Assembly (NCBI GenBank): GCA_009746045.1
Contig: RPFO01000084.1
Span: 1,072,176 to 1,136,175 of the forward strand
Length of the DNA: 64,000 bases
Source: Mesostigma viride
Lineage: Eukaryota > Streptophyta > Mesostigmatophyceae > Mesostigmatales > Mesostigmataceae
Reading direction: 5' to 3'
Below the pieces are notes generated by a model. It saw only the letters and a list, made by a program, of their open reading frames with translations. It did not search any database and had not been told where the DNA came from. Position numbers and translations under genes: made by a program. Position 1 is the stretch's first letter. Every line of letters begins with the position of its first letter. Positions 53,953-63,300 of the stretch are shown in pieces.

Positions 53953-54493
53953 TGTTACGAGCCGCACCAGCGACTCCGAAAGATCCTAGTCTAGCGTGGG
54001 TTACGCCTGAATGGACCCGGAATCTGCTATGATTTCCGCCAGGACTACGGGAATGTAGCCTAATTCTAGCTAGTACGCGTATTTACTAGCTAGTAGGCCC
54101 TGAATGCACAACTAGATAAATTATGCATTTACTGCCATTGCCACCTACAACATTTGTCTTAGGCTGCATGTGCGACGCCAGCGGGCCAGCTGTGGGCCGC
54201 GGACCTCTAGTGTCGCAACCCCTACGCAATATAAGGCTGCCGTAGATTTACGCATGGTATCCGCCAGTCTGGCACCCCAGTACCTGGTAGTCCCGGGTGC
54301 AGACCAGTAACACACCAAACCGAAGGTAAAGCCACGGGTACCTGGGCCGACTGATGGAATAACTCGTCCAAGTCCCCGAATCAAACATAATGACTATCGA
54401 AAGTCTCAAACAATCTCAAAATGACTTTCGACTGACCAAACTAATTTATTTTAGGAATTGTTACGCCCAAACACGGGTTATAGGGCCGTAACA
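53953..54493 (-). repeat. 3' LTR of chromovirus 2
   Basis: 541 bp. Lacks an approximately 100 bp segment present in the 5' LTR; otherwise closely similar. Confidence 0.88.
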
Positions 54494-54510
54494 CTCCTCC
54501 CCCTCCCCCA

Positions 54511-55030
54511 TGGGGACGATGGCTATCGTCCAATCGCCCGGGGGCGCACCTCAAACAATGCCACCACAAACATGGAAAATTCAAAAGAAAACCAAAACAC
54601 AATCATACCAACAAGTTGCTGTGTACCAGCGAGAACCCATCATCATACATGCATATACTGCGCCAACTATGAGAATACTATGTCCTGATCCCTGTTCACC
54701 AGCGGAGCAGTAAGCCAGTTCGATCTTCTCGGTGTTGCCTCACGGGGACAGCACCTTTATAGTTGACAAAATACACTCATTCAAGTCAGCAACCCCGGGG
54801 CTCGGAGGACAACGGCGCCCGCACCTGTGAGTGCAGGAGAAAGCTGACCAAGTCGAAGGTGCCTTCTCTCGAAATGAGCACCACCGTGGGAACCCCCACA
54901 GATGCGCAAGCTACGATCGGGGTAGTAGAAACCGATCGAATTGGGATTCAAGGCTCGGGTGCGAGAATCCCACATCAATGTCGACCACAAAGCCGGCCAC
55001 AGGGGCCAAGGGGACACTGAGTAACCCGAT
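54511..55030. other. Interior of chromovirus 2, unassigned
   Basis: No retroelement domain identified. A minus-strand frame (55017-54781) includes LNPNSIGFYYPDRSLRICGG but I recognise no family. It ends in AACCCGAT, the hAT-like target site. Confidence 0.35.
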
Positions 55031-56523
55031 CAGTGTACAGGCATACGCAAACGCAATCGTACGGGGCCCATGGGTATTGGGTATAATACGCTCGTACGGG
55101 GTATTATACGCAAATCGTGCGGTGACTCTTGAAAATGCTGTTTTTTTAATGGTTCCGGGGGGACCTCAACATACTGACCAATCAGGCATGTTTTCTTTGT
55201 GTTCTTGCAATGCACCACATGCCTATATGTGACACATCATCTCATGACATTGGCATTACCGTTGCTGCTTACAAGTACAAGCATTGTCCTGTTAAAAGCA
55301 CACCTGATAACAAAGTTGTATGCACAATCAGTGCACACCTGAAAAGGATAATAACACAAGTAGATATGCATGCGCAATGACACTTGCAGAGGTATAGAGA
55401 TTGCTGCCACCATTACTGTAGGTTGAACTTAAAACCACGTCATCGCTGGCAGCATGGAATTGCTATGTACTATGACTGAAATACAGCACGCGGTCAGTTG
55501 GCCAACTTGCCAAAAGTATTAAGACATTATGCCAGAAACAGAGATCTTGCCTACTCGTGGTAGGCCACCATGCAATATTGATCTATACATGAAGCAAGGA
55601 TCCATGCGGGCTGCCAACAATGTGGCTAGCGTGCACCTGGATACCATGCATGCCAGCAACCTGACCCAGCTTCCCTAAATTAAATTAACACATATGGTAC
55701 GGTGGCTGGCTATAGCAGCAGCCGGCATGGCTAAATAAGGCATTTATGTGCATCGCGAGTCACGGCCAAGTACCCCGCAGCCTGCGACGTACGTAATGCC
55801 TCCGGCGGCCTCTTGCACTCGCTCACTCTTGCCTCCTTCGCATACGTGGCGCCCATGATATGGCGGGTGCTAGCCTTGCTCGGGTGGTAGCCTTGCTCGA
55901 TCGGGTGGTAGCCTTGCTCGGGTGGTAGAACCCGAGAATTTTGCATCCAAAAGTGTGCACGTCACTGAGCTTTTAGTTACCTGTCGGCTGCCCATTCTTG
56001 TTGAGAGTGTGTTCTTTCACGATGTGTGTCCAGACAGTCTCGAATACGGCCTGCATCTCGTCGGCCCCATCATCATCGTGCTCCATAGACCCGCACCATC
56101 ACCGTCGCTAGCTAGCCATGGTGCCTGGATGTCAATTGTGCTACAATTAAATGTTAGGTGCCAGATGCGCGCCCTTGTTGGCAGACAACATAACTTCGTC
56201 ACCTAATTTCCTCGTCCTTCGTCTCCTAGACCCTAGTCCGACACGCAGCAATCTGCAGCAATGCACGTAAAAGTACATTCGTACACGGCTAGCTTGGCAC
56301 CTGCACGCCCGTATATTTGTCGCGGAGTTACTACAGGTCGCCTCAGTCTAGTTCCGGCTCCACGTGCCGTCCAAAATGATGCCAGAAGCTACTTCGAACA
56401 CGGTTAATACGCAAAAAATACGCCGTGCGTATTTTTTTGCCCATTTTATAATACGCAAATCTTGCGTATGACGTATAATACGCATCGTACGGCATAAATT
56501 ATACGCCGTATGCCTGTACACTG
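55031..56523. mobile_element. hAT-like non-autonomous DNA transposon, 1493 bp
   Basis: Perfect 17 bp TIRs: CAGTGTACAGGCATACG at 55031-55047 and its reverse complement at 56507-56523. An 8 bp duplication AACCCGAT lies at 55023-55030 and 56524-56531. TIRs starting CAG(T/G)G with 8 bp duplications are diagnostic of hAT. The subterminal regions are rich in ATACGC / GCGTAT motifs, likely transposase-binding repeats. No transposase ORF; the interior has a short CTCGGGTGGTAGCCTTG tandem near 55860-55925. Confidence 0.9.
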
Positions 56524-56531
56524 AACCCGAT

Positions 56532-56940
56532 TACAGGCATACGTGCCCCGCAGCCTGACAGGCAAGGGCCACACGTAACCTAGCTGCTGGCGCGGCGGTC
56601 AGTCGCTGGCACCTCAAACGGGTGTCCGCTAACGTTTCCTGACCCGGCTGATTTGTTCGCGCCCATGCAGCGCTCGATTGCCATGCATGCTATCAAGTCC
56701 GGGGCTGAGCTGGCGCGCGAGGGCCGCTCGACACGGTTTAGGGAACGGGCGGCTGTCCCTGGGGTAGAACGTCATCTGTCGTGACTCTTGCCGGTGGGCC
56801 GGCTCCCGGAAGCCTGTACGGCCGCTGGCTATGCATACCTGACTCACAATCGGTCAATACAGACATACCTGTGCATACCTCGTGCACTGGACCTGGCTGG
56901 TCCCCTACGTGTCCTGCAGCCCGTCGCGGCCAGTGCCTAC
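56532..56940. other. Interior of chromovirus 2, unassigned
   Basis: About 410 bp with no recognised domain. Repeats the phrase ACAGGCATACGTGCCCCGCA and has CATACCTG repeats near 56835-56880. Confidence 0.3.
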
Positions 56941-57180
56941 TGTTAATCCTCCGCCCACAGCTTTGACAATAATGTCATAATTATCTTCAAGGCCTAAAGT
57001 TTCTAATGGAGATCTAACAGCAGAAAGATAAGATCCATTAAATTGTAAATAATTTGTTCCAGGTAAACCATTAATAATAACTTCACCATTACCAGGAACT
57101 AATCTCACTCTTGCAACTGCAGATTTTCGTCTGCCAGTTCCTAAATAATTAATAATAGGCATCATTTTTTGAACAGACAT
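56941..57180 (-). pseudogene. rps9: Plastid rps9 (ribosomal protein S9) N-terminal fragment in nuclear DNA
   Basis: Minus strand from ATG 57180: a stretch ending [20 protein letters not shown] then [16 protein letters not shown], later [31 protein letters not shown] is the S9 signature. Homology stops at GGGLT (56941), where the sequence turns GC-rich, so about 50 C-terminal residues are missing. AT-rich codon use contrasts with the flanks. A GGAGGGGG Shine-Dalgarno-like stretch lies upstream (about 57190-57200), as in plastid genes. Confidence 0.92.
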
Positions 57181-57232
57181 TTGTACTTTTCTCCCCCTCC
57201 TAATATTTTTCTTTAATTGTGTTATATGAAGA

Positions 57233-57400
57233 TTAATATTTTTCTTTAGGTAAATAAATATTTAATTTTTTTTCTAATGCTTCAATCACTTCTTCAGCGG
57301 ATCTCCTGCCAAAATTCTTAATTTCTAAAAGATCTTCTTGAGAATAAGCAAGTAAATCTGAAATCGTATGTATTTGTGCACGTTTTAAACAATTATACTT
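57233..57400 (-). pseudogene. rpoA: Plastid rpoA C-terminal fragment (RNA polymerase alpha CTD) in nuclear DNA
   Basis: Minus strand, ending at TAA 57233-57235, 52 bp upstream of rps9. It reads [20 protein letters not shown] then [20 protein letters not shown], the helix-hairpin-helix alpha-CTD. Homology begins abruptly at about 57400. rpoA directly followed by rps9 is a green plastid gene order. Both edges are sharp, so this is one piece of about 460 bp of plastid DNA. Confidence 0.92.
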
Positions 57401-57519
57401 ACCTGGACCTGTACGTACGGCCCTGCATGATGAACACCTTTCTTGCTATCTCCCATCTACCGCCCTTAGTAGTGTAGGGCACGGCCTCATCTTGTATTCC
57501 CGAAGCAGGCGCTCACATC

Positions 57520-58800
57520 CGCCTAGCTCGTTCTCCGTACGCCATGAATCCTCATAGTCGTGCTGGGTAAAACCGGTGCCATCGTACTCGGTACTGTCGC
57601 TGAATGCTTAGAACTCGATCCCGCGCTGGATGTCCCGGTGGTCCACGATCTCGGCCACCTCGTCTTCCTGTTCGCCGGTCGAGATCGGGGTTGTATTCGA
57701 CGGGGGCCGGCGGATTGAGGCGACCTTGGATGGAGTTCTGGTGATACAACTTGAGCTGATCGCGGTGGAAGTTGGGGGAAGTGTTCCAAGAGCTTGGGAT
57801 GTCGACCTTGAACATCACATCGCCCAGCTTCTCCAAGACCGTTGTGAGGCCCCAGGAACATATAGGACGGAGCTCGGTCTTGAGCTTGCACCTCCTACCT
57901 TCTCGGAGAAACGTCCTAGTCGGGGGCCTCCCACCAGAACTACCGTCCTAGTCGGGGGCCATGCAGTCGCCTGCCTCAATCGACGGGGTGCGCGCGTCCA
58001 GGCGACTACACTGTAGCGGTCCTCGCCATATAGCGCTCGGCTGCGGCTCGGTAGCCCCTGACCGCGCTGTCATGGGCCTGACGCATCTGAACCAGCAGCT
58101 TCTCCACCCCTTCCAGGGTGTCCCGCCGGACCGTTTTCTCTGCCAAATGAGCGGGGCTCCGACGTGAGAAGGTCGGTCGGCTTCAGCGGGTGCCTGCCAA
58201 CTGGTGTTGAGGATTCAATACGGCGTGAAGCCATGGGCCGCCTGGGGGGCGTTGTTCAAGGAGAATTCCACCATTGAAGCCCAGAAACTCCTCCCAATTG
58301 CCTCCCACCGCGTCTGTGTAGTGCCGCATGGTCTCAGTTGCACTGACAGTGCGGTTCAGTCGCTCCACCAGCAGGTGAGAGGACGAGCTGTGGTACGCTG
58401 TCCCCAATTACACCTTGGTGCCCAGTCGTTCAAAGAACTCCTGCCAGAAGCGAGCCGTGAACAACTTGTCACGGTCCGATATGAATTGCCGGCTGAGTCC
58501 GTGGTACCGAGACAAGTGGTGGAGATACAACTTAGCGCAAGCCTCAGCCGTGAGCTCGGCCGGGCATGGGGCCAAGTGACACATGCGCGTCAGGCGGTCC
58601 AAGAAAGCCAAGATCATGCTGTTTCCGTTCTTGGTCTTCCGGAAGGGGCCAATAAAATCCATCATCAATGAGTCCCAAGGCGCCATGGGGTCACCGGCAG
58701 CGTCTTGGGGATCGCTTGTGACCCTGTGTTGCGGGACTTCATGATCTGGAGGTGTTGCGCTGGATTAGGACATATTGCGGAACTCAGCATCAGAAGTGTC
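57520..58800 (-). pseudogene. Chromovirus 2 integrase and chromodomain remnant
   Basis: Minus-strand pieces: MKSRNTGSQAIPKTLPVTPW, MAPWDSLMMDFIGPFRKTKN (first Asp), QFISDRDKLFTARFWQEFFE (second Asp), YHSSSSHLLVERLNRTVSAT (Glu), then MEKLGDVMFKVDIPSSWNTS, FHRDQLKLYHQNSIQGRLNP and the chromodomain start EDEVAEIVDHRDIQRG. Several frameshifts. It is clearly related to the integrase of chromovirus 1 but divergent, i.e. a different and older family member. Confidence 0.88.
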
Positions 58801-59155
58801 CTATTTGAAATGTTGAAAAACGTGTTTGGCCGAACCGGAGGCCTTGGGAAATATGGTTTAGAATGGGTTTCACCAAACAGTTCTATTGGCAGCGGGAATT
58901 TACAGTAAAAGTGCCATGTTTCAGTAACAAATGCTGTCAACGGCGTCACCACAAGAGCATTGTCGACGATGATGCGATATTACCAAGGTATTCTAAAACA
59001 AGAATGCATCTACAGTGTATCCTTGTGTCATCGAGCACTTACTCATGCGTGTGGTGTCGTCAATTCCGTTGCAGTGACCCTTACCGGCATCAAATTGTGC
59101 AATATAATCTGCAGCTAGGGCCTGGAATCCATGCATCTCTGAATAATTAAACCAG
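58801..59155. other. Chromovirus 2 leader region
   Basis: No domain seen. At its right end, minus strand TGGTTTAATTATTCAG starts one base after the 5' LTR, the expected place of a primer-binding site. Confidence 0.4.
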
Positions 59156-59791
59156 TGTTACCAGCCGCACCAGCGACTCCGAAAGATCCTAGCTAGTCTA
59201 GCGTGGGTTACGCCTGAATGGACCCGGAATCTGCTATCCGCCAGGACTACGGGAATGTAGCCTAATTCTAGCTAGTACGCGGAATTACTAGCTAGTAGGC
59301 CCTGAATGCACAACTAGATAAATTATGCATTTACATGGGCTGCACAAAGGGCACTAGTGCAGCCCAGTTGTGACCCCTGGTTTGGCAGACGAGTTTTACT
59401 CAAGTCGATTTCATTCCAAACCAAAGATGCAGAAGCCATTGCCACCTACAACATTTGTCTTAGGCTGTGCGACGCCAGCGGGCCAGCTGTGGGCCGCGGA
59501 CCTCTAGTGTCGCAACCCCTACGCAATATAAGGCTGCCGTAGATTTACGCATGGTATCCGCCAGTCTGGCACCCCAGTACCTGGTAGTCCCGGGTGCAGA
59601 CCAGTAAACACACCAAACCGAAGGTAAAGCCACGGGTACCTGGGCCGACTGATGGAATAACTCGTCCAAGTCCCCGAATCAAACATAATGACTATCGAAA
59701 GTCTCAAACAATCTCAAAATGACTTTCGACTGACCAAACTAATTTATTTTAGGAATTGTTACGCCCAAACACGGGTTATAGGGCCGTAACA
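59156..59791 (-). repeat. 5' LTR of chromovirus 2
   Basis: 636 bp; contains an extra segment of about 100 bp (about 59334-59438, starting CATGGGCTGCACAAAGGGCA) absent from the 3' LTR. Confidence 0.88.
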
Positions 59792-59798
59792 GCTGGGA

Positions 59799-59855
59799 TA
59801 TGTGCTCTCAGGGATATGTGCTACAGATACTCCCAACGGAGTTATGTTTCTAATT
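59799..59855 (+). mobile_element. 57 bp R1-type hairpin-plus-tail micro-insertion
   Basis: An 11 bp duplication AACAGCTGGGA (59788-59798, 59856-59866) flanks TATGTGCTCTCAGGGATATG, GATACTCC-CAAC-GGAGTTATG and a TTCTAATT tail. The duplication includes the last four bases of the chromovirus LTR, so it inserted after the chromovirus. Confidence 0.88.
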
Positions 59856-59866
59856 AACAGCTGGGA

Positions 59867-60140
59867 GCGATGGTGGCCGTTTGCGCCACTATCTTTGGGA
59901 CCGACCTGCGTGGCCAGGGCCTCGGTGTGGGTGGTGATGGCTTTGAAAGCTTCTTCATGAGCACGCTGCACTTGCCCTCCACCTGGTTGAGGCGGGAGAG
60001 GAGCGGGCGGCATGCGCATCAGAGGCCTGCGCCGCGATCTCACAGCACCGTGAGCTGAGGTTAATTGAAGCTTGTGGGCGACCTTAGTTTCCGTATTGGA
60101 TACCTTTGCCTCCACCGTGTTGAGCGCCGATCATCATCGA
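59867..60140 (-). pseudogene. LINE-type ORF1 relic, copy E (N-terminal part)
   Basis: Minus strand MEAKVSNTETKVAHKLQL (60115-60062), a Pro-rich linker and RAHEEAFKAITTHTEALATQ then VGPKD. It continues at 53952 after the chromovirus, restoring the relic order. Confidence 0.5.
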
Positions 60141-60918
60141 TGTAATCTTCTTGGCCAGTGGCCAGGTCACGTGCTCCTCCAGCACTGCTCGGATGTCGTC
60201 CTTGCAGAGGGAGGAGGCCTATGTGGCCAACAGACATCCGCCAGCCCAGCTATGTGTCTCGCCTAGCACCGCCTGTTTCGGCTCTCGTCTCCATAGTAAT
60301 GCAATGCTCATACGGGTCCGTCTTGCACCCACAGGGACTTGCCGGATCATTTCAACGGGTCCGATTGGACACCTGTGGCATGAGGGATGGGAGTGGTCTC
60401 TGCACCCTTCCCGCTGTGCACACTCGAGCACTCTGGTGCTCCGTGGCCCCCCAACGGGAGCATAATCAAGGAGACAACCAGCGCAGGCCAGAAATCGCAT
60501 TATTGCCTTCAGGCATGAGGGCCGGAAGACGGGTCTCTGCCCCCTTCTCGTTTGTGCAACACTGACATGCACAGGGATGTAAACCATTAGAAGTGCTCCC
60601 CCACAGGTTGTGTGTAATAAATTAACTAAGCCTAGAGAGAGCACACTGTGGCCCGTTCCTCCTGGTAGTTTGGGTGCCCTTTCTCGTTCTAATTCATAAT
60701 TGGATTTAGAGGTTAACAGCTAGCATCCTAAGTACCACCCCACTGAGGACTTGTGCTCTCGTGACACACTGTACGTGTAGATAAAAATAATGTACGTTAA
60801 TATAAACTAGTGTGACCCGCTGGCTTCGCCCAGCCAAAAAAAGTCACTTTGGGGCGGTAGAGGGCCTGCCCGCTGCCCGCTGCGTAGTACGTGGTCCTTC
60901 GCTGCGCTCCGGAGAGGG
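60141..60918. other. Unassigned, with R2 scrap and a stem-loop
   Basis: 60465-60500 is an R2 end (AATCAAGGAGACAACCAGCG). Just before it, GTGGCCCCCCAACGGGAGCA (60448-60467) is a degenerate CAAC stem-loop. No credible gene seen. Confidence 0.45.
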
Positions 60919-61070
60919 GAACAGTACGGTGCTCGCTTCGCTCACGGCCCGCTGAACAGTACGGTGCTCGCTTCGCTCGCGGCCCGCTGAACAGTACGGT
61001 GCTCGCTCCGCTCGCGGCCCGCTGAACAGTACGGAGCTCGCTCCGCTCGCCGCTCGCTGTGCGCTTTCAG
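60919..61070. repeat. 35 bp tandem repeat, about four copies
   Basis: Units start at GAACAGTACGG 60919, 60954, 60989 and 61024, each with GCTCGCTTCGCTCGCGGCCC-like sequence. GC-rich palindromic CTCGCTTCGCTCGC motifs resemble the short repeats of chlorophyte organelle genomes, so an organellar origin is possible but not shown. Confidence 0.85.
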
Positions 61071-61280
61071 CGCAGCTCGCTTCGCGCGGGTTGGTGCTCA
61101 GTAGGCCCGCCTCTTTCGTATTGGCGGGGAAGTCGCAATGCCCTGGATAGTGTCGGATGGCGTGGCATTGCCAAATTAATATATAGGATAAAGTACGTGC
61201 ACACATGCACGTCAAGGCTTTGCACCAGTCATGTATCAAGGAGACAACCAGTATGCATGTATATCATAATTCTAAACGCT

Positions 61281-61890
61281 TTAACATAGCTTGCTGGAAG
61301 ACCCAGCAACAAGCAGTACTGCCCTTTTAGTATCCCAGTGCGACAACAATATCCATGCTCCCCCATCCAATCCATGTTCGGCCAAGGTCTTGAGCAAAGG
61401 GGCATTTACTAGGTGCTCCATAGCTTCTTGGCGGAATGCGATAAGGAATGAATTTTTACGAGAAGAAGTGTTGCGCGCTCTTTCATTTGCTTGGGCGCAC
61501 GTATTGCCTGCCAAAGGAGCGTGCCCACCCACCACGTGCCATCTCATGAGGGTGGGGGAACACCTGGATCTTGTCCTGGCCGCCCTTCTCTGTGGGTGGC
61601 AGGGCCCCTTCGCCACCGGGCGCCAAAGCATGGATGGCTGCAAAATGCACGGTGCCAGAGGGAGCCCCATGTTTGGTGGCCACCTGCCCTGTGGGTGCTG
61701 CAGACATGTTAGCCTGGGCACTCGGTGGCCCTATGGCTTGTGAGGAGGCAGGCTGGGCCAAGCTCCGCGGCGCGTAGAGGACTTCTCGCTTTACGTCGAA
61801 GGGAATAAAGCCGCTGCCCACTTGGGCAGAAACGTCTTGGACCAGCTTGGTGTATTTCTTGAAATGATGTCGATGATGCTGCACGATCAT
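61281..61890 (-). other. Unassigned coding-like region
   Basis: Frame 61890-61483 starts MIVQHHRHHFKKYTKLVQDV then SAQVGSGFIPFDVKREVLYA and ends GGWARSFGRQYVRPSK. A second frame continues to 61281 with NSFLIAFRQEAMEHLVNAPL and GGAWILLSHWDTKRAVLLVA. Amino-acid composition looks coding-like, with basic start and balanced middle, but I recognise no family. The frame change near 61500 could be an intron, an indel or chance. It could be a gene 3' part or a transposon relic. Confidence 0.3.
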
Positions 61891-62069
61891 TTAATCATGG
61901 GAGCGAAGAGGGATGTGTGCACAGAAGTGATCTAAGTGGTGGGTACCTAAAACGGACGTGGCAACTATTTGACTTCACTCCGTCCAAATGCTTTCAGCAG
62001 CCAGAGAAATGGATCAATTTGCCGCGCAGTCAGTTTCGTCTGCCAAAACAAAAGCTGTGTATCCTTGAC

Positions 62070-62312
62070 AACCATCTCAACAATGGCGTATATCATAGGG
62101 CCGCCTCTGCAGGTAGAGGTGTGGATAAGACAGGAAGACCGAAGTATATCAACCATCTCATCAATGGCGTATATCATAGGGCCGCCACTGCAGGTAGAGG
62201 TGTGGATAAGACAGGAAGACCGAAGTATATCAACCATCTCAACAATGGCGTATATCATGGGGCCGCCTCTGCAGGTAGAGGTGTGGATAAGACAGGAAGA
62301 CCGTAGTATAAA
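62070..62312. repeat. 81 bp tandem repeat, three copies
   Basis: Units start at 62070, 62151 and 62232 (AACCATCTCA(A/T)CAATGGCG) with very few differences. 81 is a multiple of 3 and three frames stay open through the array; one reads NHLNNGVYHRAASAGRGVDK then TGRPKYI per unit. Whether it is coding is unknown. Confidence 0.92.
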
Positions 62313-62719
62313 AGTATAGAATACATAGTATAAAAAAAAAACGATACATGAAAGGAATACGATACTGAATAAGAGAGGCTCTCATAAGAGAGGCTCTCAC
62401 TGTGACATGGAGAAGGAGAGGCTGACTGTGTACGTGGCCTGCAGAGCACACCGCCTGATCAAACGCAATGGGAGCTCATATGCATGCACATGGGCCAGAG
62501 CATTCATGGGAGCACAGATAATTTGCACCTGCGCTTCTTCCAGCCACCGTAGAATGCAGCGATACCATATTATATATGAGGCCCCGCCATGCATACCCAC
62601 CATTCACAGCCCCCAGACCCTGACCGTACATGTGCATCCCCATCATGGCTTGACACCAGCAAACAGGCCAGCAGTCAGGCCTCTACATAAACGCACACCA
62701 GGTTTGATAAACACACAAT

Positions 62720-63300
62720 GCAGAATCATACACAGCAGATGCTCAAGAAAGAGACCAGAGAAAACAGTACCGTTTTGACCGGTGCAGGCGCCAGCCGGGC
62801 CCCGCCAGGTTTTCCATCACCGACAAACAGCGCTGCCCCCAGGTCACCCCTGGGCGACCCTGGGCTCTCCGGCACCACGCGGGGGGCACCAGTCCTTGAG
62901 GGCGATGGCGAGCGAGGGCTTGTCGTGTGGTCTACCGTGTTAGCCTCCCGCGCCTCCCCCGTCGCCTGCCACGTGACCGCACTGGGCGCTGCCCCACCTT
63001 GTCCCCGCCTTACCCACAGGGACCGCTGCTGGCCCCCGTCACCCTGGCTCCCAAATGCCTGCCCTCCCTGCGGCTGCCCCATTGCACTCCCAGGGCCAGC
63101 CACCCCCGCTGGCCTCTGCCCCTCCCCGCTCAGCAGCCGGTCTGCGCGCCCTCGGAACAAGGGGACGGGCGGCTCCTGCGATTCTTGAGCATGGCTGGTG
63201 CCGAGCTGGGGCGCCGCCACCCAAGAAATTATGATTAAGCACAAGAAACGTGGGAAAAGCACAGAAACATGGGTAAAGAGGGAACATGCTGCGAGAAACA
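62720..63300. other. GC-rich, open on both strands, unassigned
   Basis: Frames of 150-190 codons exist on both strands, a usual result of GC-rich DNA lacking stop-like triplets. The minus-strand frame is Gly/Ala/Pro-rich (GEGQRPAGVAGPGSAMGQPQ). No domain recognised; it may be an exon of an unrecognised gene. Confidence 0.2.

Larger units (their letters stand above)
53953..59791 (-). mobile_element. Ty3/gypsy chromovirus 2, decayed, with nested hAT-like element and plastid insert
   Basis: A perfect 5 bp duplication GCTGG (53948-53952, 59792-59796) flanks LTRs 53953-54493 and 59156-59791, which start TGTTAC and end GTAACA. A CT-rich tract after the left LTR (54494-54510) is the complemented polypurine tract. 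Only integrase and chromodomain remnants remain; gag, PR and RT are gone. The interior also holds 55031-56523 (hAT-like) and 56941-57400 (plastid DNA). Confidence 0.88.

Noticed and set aside
56905-57180. Functional nuclear gene for plastid ribosomal protein S9
   Set aside because: Truncated before the conserved C-terminus, no transit peptide, AT-rich plastid codon use and the adjoining rpoA end show it is a plastid DNA insert.
60860-61100. CRISPR-like or rRNA spacer repeat
   Set aside because: 35 bp units are contiguous without spacers and no rRNA sequence adjoins.
62070-62312. CRISPR array
   Set aside because: Units are contiguous and near identical, with no unique spacers; a minisatellite in a eukaryotic genome.
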